Part shown: piece by piece, positions 55,716 to 64,000 of the stretch
Layout: each line of letters starts with the position of its first letter
Position numbering within the stretch: position 1 is the stretch's first letter
DNA from: Laetiporus sulphureus 93-53
Lineage: Eukaryota; Basidiomycota; Agaricomycetes; Polyporales; Laetiporaceae
Reading direction: 5' to 3'
Length of the DNA: 64,000 nucleotides
Assembly (NCBI RefSeq): GCF_001632365.1
Contig: NW_024468521.1
Span: 474,926 to 538,925, forward strand
The notes under the pieces: model-generated
The model's input: the letters and a program-made list of their open reading frames with translations, nothing else
Told to the model about the DNA's origin: nothing
Database searches by the model: none
Translations under genes and position numbers: made by a program

Positions 55716-58415
55716 ATGACAAGGCCCAGCGACGGTAGTACCAGTCTGGTAGCGGAGAAGAGTAAACTCGGCACGGTCGAGTACACTGCAGAAGTCAACA
55801 ACACCGCTAGCTACGAGGATGCGGGATTACCTTCTCCTCCAACGCTCACTCCCGAGCAAGAGAAAAGGCTCTGGAGGAAGGTGGACCGACGCATCCTGCC
55901 CATCTTAACCATTATGTACCTTTGTTCTTTTCTGGATAGAGGTGAGCTCGTCCTGACGATGTTACGAAATCGATGGCGCTTACAACAGAGCCACCATAGG
56001 AAATATTGGTTCGCTCGTGTCAATGAGAGCCGCTCATCTTTCTGACGCCGTTTCTTTTCAACCGGGTGCTTAGGGAATGCGAAGCTCCAAGGCCTTGTCA
56101 CGCAATTAGATTTGACAGGGAATAAGTATAACATTGCTCTGGTGAGTTTGAATTAATCCCACATATAATGTTGACATGCATGCTGATCACAACAACGATA
56201 GACAATGTACTTCATCGTAAGTCCATTCTATGCGTTGGGAACCTCGATCCGAGCTCATTATTTTCGTATTCAAGCCGTATTGCCTTTGCGAATGCCCGGC
56301 AAAGTGGGTCTCTCCCTCCATACTTCCTGACGTTTCGTGATGCTAAGAAAAGCCCACCAGCATGGTGTTGAAGAAGTTCAAACCTTCTAGGTATGGCTAT
56401 CCTCAGTACCAGTGTACCGCTTTTGTTAATATTGTCGGCTTGAGATGGCTGCCAGGAATTACAGTAAGTGCCTTGCTTGTTCATTCGAAACTCTCATTTA
56501 TGCTTGTGCAGCTTCTATGGGGCATAATCATGTATGTACGCACGCCAAACATCCGTAACTAAGTAACCATTTTTGCTTTTCCAGGACGCTCATGGGGCTT
56601 GTGAAAACGTGCGTCTGCAGTAATGACGGAATCGCACGTCGAACTGTGTTGATGACGATTCTCGCCAGCTATCCACAGCTTGTCGGAACGCGCATATGCC
56701 TAGGTGTCGCGGAGGCAGGCTTATTCCCAGGCGTGGTGTACTAGTGAGCAGGTGTTCAGCATGCTGATAGCCCTCCGTCATGATGCTGACGACTTACATG
56801 CATGCCAGCCTCACCCTTTGGTATCCTCGCCACATGCTCCAGCTCCGCGTCGGCCTCTTCTACGGTGGTGCGACGATAGCAGGTTGGCTCGTGACTCTAT
56901 CTGCTGGCGCTGAGAACTTACGAGCAGAATAGGTGCTTTCTCTGGTCTGCTGGCCTTCGGGATCTCCTACATGTCGGGCAGTGCCGGCTTACTTGGGTGG
57001 TCATGGATATTCGTAAGTCATGTCGATTCATCGAGAAATGCATGCCTGTGCTAATGCGGGGATTCTAAATAGATTATTGAGGGATTAACAACGGTGGTAG
57101 TCGGCTGCGTAGCGTTCTTTAGCGAGTTATCTCGAGTCATGCCCCATGTTGTTTGATGAATAACTAACGCGATTTGATCGTAGTGTTGGTGGACTTCCCG
57201 AGCACCGCCAATTTCCTGACGCCAGAAGAGCGCACATATATTGTCTGGAAGAAGAGTAAGATAATTCTTTGCTGCTTTTTCATGATCGCTACATTCACAC
57301 TACGAGAGAGTACGACAATTCCTCTGTAGGAGAAGAAGAACACTTCGAAATGCGGCACCTCGTAGCAGCATTAACCGATTGGCAGGTACGTATCCAATCG
57401 CTTGCCTCATGCAGAACTTTCGATATTAAACATGTAGCTCAGATCTGGGTGTTGATACTAGTTTACATGTCGAATAGTGCCCCTTGTGAGCAGTATGCGC
57501 GCGTTGAGAATGAACCCACTGACACATTCCACAGTGTACGGAATCTCTCTTTTCCTACCGTATGCATTCTTCGAAAGCCCTTCATTCATAGTCCACTGTC
57601 TAATGCATCTCATAGATCCCTTATCAATGGGTACACTCAACAGTTTCATACAAACCATCTGTCATGCTAATGCGACTGCTAGCTTCGGATATGGTACTGC
57701 CATCAGCCAGCTCCTCACGGTGCCGCCGTATATATGTGCTGGTATGCTCTGCAGTTTCTCTATGCGAGCGTTTTGCTTAGGGCCCGCGTCAGCTATCGTC
57801 TTGGTCATATTCGCTGTATGGTCCGACCGTATCAAGAAACGATCTCCATTCATTCTCTCTGGCCTTATAATGTGCACCATCGGTTTCGCCATCAACATCT
57901 CTAATGCGCGCAACGGGGTGAAGTACTTCGGGACGTTCTTCGTCGTGGCAGGGTCCTACGGGGCATTTCCAGGAGTGGTTGCATGGTACGTCGTTCTTGT
58001 TGCACATGCTCTAATCCTGTCTACCCGTTTCGCAGGCTTGGCAACAATCTGGCTGGCCAATACAAGCGAGCAGTTGGGATGGCGCTGCAGATTGGCATCG
58101 GCAACTTTGGTGGAGCCATCGCATGTAACATCTACCTCTCAAAGGACGAGCCGCGGTATATCATGGGCCGTGAGTAGGAAGGTCCCGTGCGATGCATTCC
58201 ACGTATTGATGTGTGGGATTTTGACAGACGCGCTCGAGTTGATGTTCGTAGGCATCGGCTACACCTTCTTGCCGATCGCCGTTCTAGCATACAGGCACAT
58301 CAACAGCAAGAGAGATGCAATTCAACGAGAGATGATGAAGAAAGGTGTTGTATACTCCGATGAGGATATGAGGAGGATGGGGGACCGTGCTCCCGACTTC
58401 CGTTATACGCTGTAA
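55716..58415 (+). CDS. MFS transporter, Dal5/Tna1-like, copy 2
   Basis: Close paralog of 23465-26150 with the same exon pattern. It carries TPEQEKRLWRKVDRRILPIL, NAKLQGLVTQLDLTGNKYNI, micro-exon TMYFI (56203-56217), VLKKFKPSRWLPGIT, TLMGLVKT, YPQLVGTRICLGVAEAGLFP, YDNSSVGEEEHFEMRHLVAA, a PLYGISLFLP exon, VPPYICAGMLCSFSMRAFCL and LGNNLAGQYKRAVGMALQIG, ending RAPDFRYTL. All exon joints remain open, so it looks functional. The GC-type donor seen in copy 1 is also here (near 57120) and would give Met instead of Val at the joint. Differences are scattered, including a GP insertion in the SMRAFCLGPASAIV stretch. A role in uptake of an organic anion is inferred from the family only. Confidence 0.88.
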
Positions 58416-59106
58416 TACCAACACGTAGATCAACGGCTCACTCAGATCCTACCAGTCCATCGCTTGTACACTCTCACACGCGTCGGATGGTCGGCTGGAT
58501 TGTGCAAGGCACAGTTATCGAAGAGCTGGATATTCTGTCCTATCAAACCACTGCATCAGGCACGCGGGCAAACTTCCGTGTTCATCGCCTGTCCTCTGCT
58601 TGTGTTCTTCTGATCCTGGCTCACGTTGCGATCGCCTGAGATGTTTTCAAGCACTGAGAGAAAGCTGCAAAAACGTCGGATGTGTCTTGCCAGTGTCTCA
58701 GGCTCTTGTGAACGTCCTTGTTCGTTGCTCACAGTCAGTGATGCTGCAAGTCCGAAAAACTCCAAGTCTCTTATATCCACAGAACGTAACGGAGATCAGC
58801 TACTACGTCTCTTGTCCAGCTATAAATATGCAGCGTCGTTTTCACAATCCACTGTGGAGTCATCGACGCAGAGGCGAGCCAGCTTTTCAACGCCGAATGA
58901 ATGAGCTGCCTAAGTTGGAGAGTTGATTTGAAGAAAACGGGCATCCACCGATTCGAAAAGAGATGAGTCATAACATATAGTGCACAATCATTACAATTTG
59001 CAACCGTATAGCCCAGTCGGAACAAGATCAGATAGTTTACAATGGTATTACAGAACATCAAAGACCCACAAAGGAAAGTGTATATAGCGACGATATCGTA
59101 CAATAA
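58416..59106. other. Spacer between MFS2 and the PH gene (tail to tail)
   Basis: No gene seen. It matches the same spacer in copy 1 (26151-26772) with a few indels. It should contain both 3' untranslated regions. Confidence 0.45.
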
Positions 59107-62100
59107 TTAAACATCAGAGTCGGAACCAGGCGTGACGAATTTCATGCTCTCTAAGCTGCCCCTGCTCGAAGGCGAAGATGCACCGGAGATAATAGACATA
59201 GACGGAGCGGTTGGCGCAGTAGCAACTTGCAAGCTGACTGGATGGGGTTTCGTACGCGTCGCTGTTGGCGTAAGTTCGTAAACGGCATCGGCACGAGCAA
59301 CCGATCCTTCGTACACCAGCGTCGTTGCCAGGTCTGTCGCAGTTTCGCTTGTTCCAGGTGGAGGGGAATCTCGATCGTCAATGATCTGCGACAGCCGACT
59401 GACACTAGCGGATGTACGCAGAGTAGTCATCCTCATTGTGACTGGGATAGGCATCCGTACAAGTAACGGCGAGCGCACTGAAAACTCTGATGTGTCTCTG
59501 GACCGCGGTGAGATCACGGAAGAATGGTCGACCTCCGTGGCTAGCGGGGAACGCGGACGTATGCGGTCTGGCGAAGATTTCCCTCCACGTCCCACGTATT
59601 GATGCGGTCTTGATGAGCTACCACGCATGGCGTGCCGAATCAGAGAATCCGCAGATGAGTAGCTAATCAGGGTGCGTGGCTCAACCTGCTTGACGAGCTC
59701 TGCCCGTGCATTCTCGATCCACGCAGTCTTCGGACTGCTCGGCGAGCTGCTCCTACTCAGTTCGTGCTTGCGAGTATCACTTGTCGCGTCTTCACAGCCC
59801 CAATCGCTCACCCAGTCTGGCGACCACGATCTCCGCCATCCATCAAAGTCTGACCCCGCTCTGCTTCCATGCTCAAGTTGCTGCAGACGTCGTTCCTCCG
59901 TCTCAGCCAGCACTCGCCATTGGCGCGGTAGATCCTCCATCCAAGCTTCCCATTCTTGCTCGCTCTCGTCCGACTCAGATTCAGACTCGCTGTCATCGTT
60001 GAGGATACTTCTCCACAGTGTCGGCGAAAGGTTTGGTTCTGACTTCTCATGCGAGGAGCTCTGCGACTGCGGTACCTCATCCAGGTCGAAGATTGTGTCG
60101 ATGGTGCTCTCTGTCTCAACCGGCGTATCAGCAACAGCGTCTTGGTCATGCTCGAACTCCAGCTCGTCACCGCCTGATGAGGCGTCTTCATCGTCATGAC
60201 CGAACATAACGAGCTCCATTGCGCGACCGAGGGCGCCCATTCCGGCTTTCCGCGCTCGCCGAACAACGGCAAGGCGCCATTCTGGATAGGGCAAGGCTCC
60301 ACGAGACGTGCTCTCAGGAAGCTGCGGCGAGTCTTCATTATGCGGGAAGCGCTGTAAAACATCTCCTGCAGCTGAGATTGACGATGAGGAAGCATGTGAG
60401 GAGGTAGAAGCATTCGGACTGCCGAGGGGTGAGAACGAAGGATCAGGATCGTGTGGCGGGCTTGTCGAAGACGGGACAAAGGGTGGTTGTGGAGAAGCCA
60501 GGGATGTGGCGAGATGCAATGTGAAGGAGGAAGAACACGACTGCGGAGCATTACGGTGCAGAATCCGTAGAAGGTTGTTGAATGCTATGCGTATAAGATC
60601 AGTCATTAGCCTGTGTCTGGTGATCAGGAGAAATGCGTTGAAACATGTCTTCTCGGCAACAGAGACAGATACGGGATAGCAGAGATAAGATCCAGAATTA
60701 CTGGCAAGATAGGCACACATCGATGATGAAACTTACCTGCATCGGTTGGTATATCCATGATGATCCATATGCCATCGTCGTTTTCTTCGGTAGATACAGC
60801 ACCTGGTTCGTGGCTCTCGAATTCATCACCTGCCGGCCCGCGCTCGGTTTGAACCCCTTTCTTGCTTACACTTCCCTCTGCCAGCCCATCTCGCGAACCG
60901 CGACGGAACCATCCTCCTGAGCCATCTCCGAGGCTGCTCCGTCGCTCCTCCGTCTTCGCTCCAGTCGCCCGCGAGCCTGACGAGGAAAACGGCGGAGTTC
61001 CAACTTGAGCGTATGTCGGAGAGTGCGGAGGTGGATATGGGCCTGCGCGGAATTTCGCGCCTATGATCCTTCGCGTAATGGCTTCAGAAGTAGTGGAAGA
61101 ACACGATGGCGCCGACATCGCTACGTCGCTTTGCTGTAACCTCGTGTTAACGAAAGTCGGTGAAGAGAGCGGTGTAGTCGACGAGGATGTCGGAGAGGTA
61201 TATGCGGAGAAATAATAAGGGGGAATGACATGCGCGGGGAGATGTTCTGCGTCACGAAGGGCGAGAAGGGCACTGAGAGGTGCATAATGCGCGGATTGCA
61301 AACCCTACCCGGATTGTAACTCCATACAAAATAACTATTATGAATTGAGTACTCACGTTGCGGTCCTTGCAGAGCTTTAGGACGCCCTGATGGATGTTAA
61401 CCCAACGTTCCCGCCATTCGGTCTTCTTTCTACGATTTCGACTTGGCTTATCCCTTCTCGCCTCGCCACCTTCTGCACCCTTTGTGCCTTCACTACCTTC
61501 CCCCGTTCCGGCCCCACTCCCACTGCCGCTCCTCCGATCTCGTTCCCATGTCTTTCCCTTTCCCTTACTCCCCCCAGACAAATCAAGCTGTGGCACGCCA
61601 AAACCGTCTAGATCTGCGCCAACGATACGTAGTGCCCGAACACGAGATTCAAAGTATGGGCGCACGTATGCCTCTGGAACACCGCGAGGGAGTATGACAA
61701 GCGCGTCCGTTCGAGGATACAGCTCCAACAGCTCGTACGGGCGAAGCGCATACCACGCCAGACTCAGATGGTCCTCCAACAACTGACCAGTAGAGAAAGC
61801 AAACAGCTTATAATTTGCGGATTGGTGCGTCGGTGGAGGCGGATTGGGAGCAGCACCACGAGCCACCAGCGTGGCGGACGAGGAAGCGTTGATGGAATGA
61901 CTACCTGGTATATATTTGAATCGGTAATGAGTGCCATCATCCAAGAGATCGTCCAGCATGTCATGATCAGATAGGTCGCCGCTGCGTGAGCCTCGGTCGC
62001 TGTCCGTATCATCGTCACTGTGGCCGTGCGAGGAGAAAGTTATGGGAGAAAGTGGACGACGCCTGCGTCCCGTTGTTGTTGTCTGCGGGCATGGAGGAGG

Positions 62101-62196
62101 AGGTCCTGGAAGGAGTTTAGATAGTAGACACTGTTTCACCTGGCCGATGGACAGCGAACTACTAAAATGTGTTACGAGCCACTGATCGGTCGACAC
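59107..62196 (-). CDS. PH-domain protein with long disordered regions
   Basis: Three exons splice in frame: 61357-62196, 60737-61304 and 59107-60584, total 2886 nt, 961 residues. The N-terminal region has a folded-looking block (YKLFAFSTGQLLEDHLSLAW, then LRPYELLELYPRTDALVILP, about residues 115-165) that resembles a Ras-association or ubiquitin-like fold. A split PH domain follows: TEWRERWVNIHQGVLKLCKD with NGLQSAHYAPLSALLALRDA across intron 1, then a low-complexity insertion, and its end at DGIWIIMDIPTDAAFNNLLR across intron 2. The rest is Ser/Asp/Glu-rich and probably disordered, with an acidic stretch (DDSESESESDESEQEWEAW). A role in lipid-linked or GTPase signalling is inferred only from the domain type. 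Copy 1 holds just its last part. Confidence 0.8.
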
Positions 62197-62495
62197 TGCT
62201 CGTCGTCAACAAGCTGAGCGGGGTCAATTGCCTCAATTCACTTACCAAACCTGCAGGCGAGAGCGAGCGACGGATTGTCCGACTTGGAAGAGCTCATCAT
62301 GTTACCTGCATCGTCGGCCTTGCGCTGGAGAACGCTGCCGAAACGTTGATGGTCGACGTTGCGAGCAGCAAGCGCAATGCTAACAGGCGCCCAATCATAC
62401 GCCACACCCGTTGCACGTTGGCCATCGGTTGGTGATTAACTGCATATATATGCAGTCATCCAGAAATATATACTGTGAGAGGTCGTGCACGATGC

Positions 62496-64000
62496 CTATG
62501 ATGGTCTGAGTATCATATCCGCGCATTTCTCTCCTATCATCACCGCAGGAGCCTGCAAGTGTGTTCCCAGAATCCATAGCAGAATCGAGGTATCCGCCAC
62601 TCGTAAGCCTCTCACACCATACACCCTCAGCTCATCATCCACGACACCCCCACCTTCGGCGTCGTCCTCCGGCGCCATCCGACACGTCGACGAATAGTGG
62701 TACGTCGTGCGATTGTGCGTCCGGATGAACCTGTCCAGGTCCTCGTCACTCTCGCTCTCGGGCACGAGCCAGTCGTCCATCATGTACCCGTGCTTGCGCA
62801 TTTGGTCGCACAGACGAAGCGACAGCTTCACCGAGGCGCGCAGTGGCACGATATCGGCAGGGTTCGAAAGGAATTGCGGGTCGACGATGAGCGGTTCGCG
62901 TGGATCGCTCGAGGACAGCCGTACAGTGCCTTTGCTTCGGGGGTGGAGCAGCACATTGAGGAAGCTGAACAGGCCGCGAGAACGCGGCATCTCAACGTCA
63001 ATACTGCCGTATGCCAGCTATGGTTCGGGTTAGCAGCGACGAGTGAAGAGACGAAGGCCGCGCATACAGGCATGATCTCAATGCCGGGCACCTGTTCTTT
63101 GAACTCCTTCTCAGCCTTTGTCGGCTGCCCCGTGCTGTCCAAAAGCCCCGTGTGCATGAAGATCGCAAGTTGCAGCACGGGACCCAGTAGAAGGCCTGTC
63201 CCCCAGATCAGGTACCGGAGCAGCTCCATGAAGAATCGCCATGGTTGTGTTTGCAGCGATAGCAGCGAGTCTCGCATGGGGACGAAGAACCCGACTGATA
63301 CACCAAAATGGTCTTGCTGCTCGAAAGTCAGCCGGGAGTTGGATACCTTGTGAACGAAGAGATTCACCAAATTCAAGCCCACTGCGTGGAGATCCTTCAC
63401 GACAGGTATGCCGTGCTCCTTGAGATGCTCGGACGGTCCGATCCCACTACAGTTTCTCAGCACGCCGTACAATCTGAGTGAAGCCATTGTGTTGTCACCT
63501 GAGCATGAGAATCTGCGGACTACCAAACAGCCCCACAGACAATACGATCTCTCGATGCGCCTCAACGTGTTTTCTCCTCTCCATGTTCTTCTCTGCGTTT
63601 GCAAGCAAGGTCACCCCTCGCGCGGCACAACTGCCGTTTTCCAGCCGCTGGACGTCAATCTTCTCTACCAACACATTCGTACATATATGTAGATTCGCCT
63701 TGCGTGCGTTTGCGAGTGAATCCGGGAGAAATGCATCATATGCTGAGTTTCGGTGTCCCTTCTCGTCGATGGTAAAATGCAGTTGTCCACAGCCAAATGG
63801 CGGGTGAATCGGAGAATTGATGTCGTCAATGTGCGGCAGACCAAGCACCTCGGCGGCTGAAACGGCTCTGCGAGGAGAACATCAGTCTCCAGCTTCGTTT
63901 CACTGTTGAGACTTTGCCCTTACTCGCTGAAACTGTCAAAGTGGTAGCCGCCCAACGTTCTGTTCTTCCATTCGCCTGAAGGTAAAATTGGTCACGTGGA
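62496..64000 (-). CDS. GMC oxidoreductase, C-terminal part (5' end outside window)
   Basis: FAD-dependent alcohol or sugar oxidase family. Exons seen: a piece at the window edge (RTLGGYHFDSFSE), then AVSAAEVLGLPHIDD, HPPFGCGQLHFTIDEKGHRN and EIVLSVGLFGSPQILMLR, then SGIGPSEHLKEHGIPVV, then after an intron LAYGSIDVEMPRSRGLFSFL and the GMC C-terminal domain. The catalytic His is in TTYHYSSTCRMAPEDD and the second active-site His in ILGTHLQAPAVMIGEKCADM. Stop at 62496. The usual G.NLQDH motif after the SGIGP segment is replaced by GLNLVNLFVHK, which is unusual. The FAD-binding N-terminus is outside the window. Substrate unknown. Confidence 0.88.

Larger units (their letters stand above)
54606..59582 (+). 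repeat. Tandem duplication, copy 2, right of the transposon nest
   Basis: Spacer (54606-55715, including sequence absent from copy 1 and a small foldback element), the second MFS gene and the start of the PH-gene 3' region. It matches copy 1 from about 23055 to 27473. Confidence 0.8.

Overview
The window is a piece of a filamentous fungal genome. The genes are broken by many 45-75 nt GT-AG introns with very small exons, and the protein families (GH92 mannosidase, fungal AAA+ ATPases, Dal5-like MFS carriers, GMC oxidoreductase) plus chromodomain Ty3/gypsy elements fit an Agaricomycete basidiomycete. All gene models were spliced by eye from frame continuity and splice-site consensus.

Layout: 1-2650 no supported gene; 2652-6492 (-) secreted GH92 alpha-mannosidase; 7157-9923 and 12249-14930 (-) a tandem pair of AAA+ ATPases; 15528-16591 (-) remnants of an enoyl-CoA hydratase and a TauD-family dioxygenase; 17393-19284 (-) a Ser/Thr-rich single-pass membrane protein; 21579-22380 (+) a Mn-type superoxide dismutase without a targeting leader. 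Then comes a tandem duplication. Copy 1 (about 22560-27473) holds a spacer, a Dal5-like MFS gene and the 3' part of a PH-domain gene. Copy 2 (about 27840-59582) holds the same spacer, a second MFS gene and the intact PH-domain gene (59107-62196). A GMC oxidoreductase (-) runs off the right edge.

The spacer of copy 2 is split by a 26 kb nest of transposable elements (28432-54605) that can be peeled apart by target-site duplications. The outer Ty3/gypsy chromovirus A (450-bp LTRs, TSD CTGAA) carries a solo LTR D in pol (TSD CCCTG). Its 3' LTR was split by element C, which has 12-bp inverted ends, a 12-bp-stem hairpin near one end and a T/T insertion site. Element C then received chromovirus B1 (minus strand), and a second copy B2 (plus strand, TSD GTTGC) landed on the C/A junction. 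B1 and B2 lie head to head and form a long inverted repeat.

The most interesting system is element B. It is a chromodomain gypsy element with an extra ORF upstream of gag, a gag/pol overlap, and a trimeric-type dUTPase ORF overlapping the end of pol after the chromodomain. Elements A and B both lack a visible tRNA primer site next to the 5' LTR. Instead the bases next to the LTR are complementary to the predicted 5' end of their own transcript, the signature of Tf1/sushi self-priming. B1 and B2 also share an unusually identical tract of about 2.8 kb with sharp edges that contains the inactivating lesions they share, which suggests gene conversion between the inverted copies.
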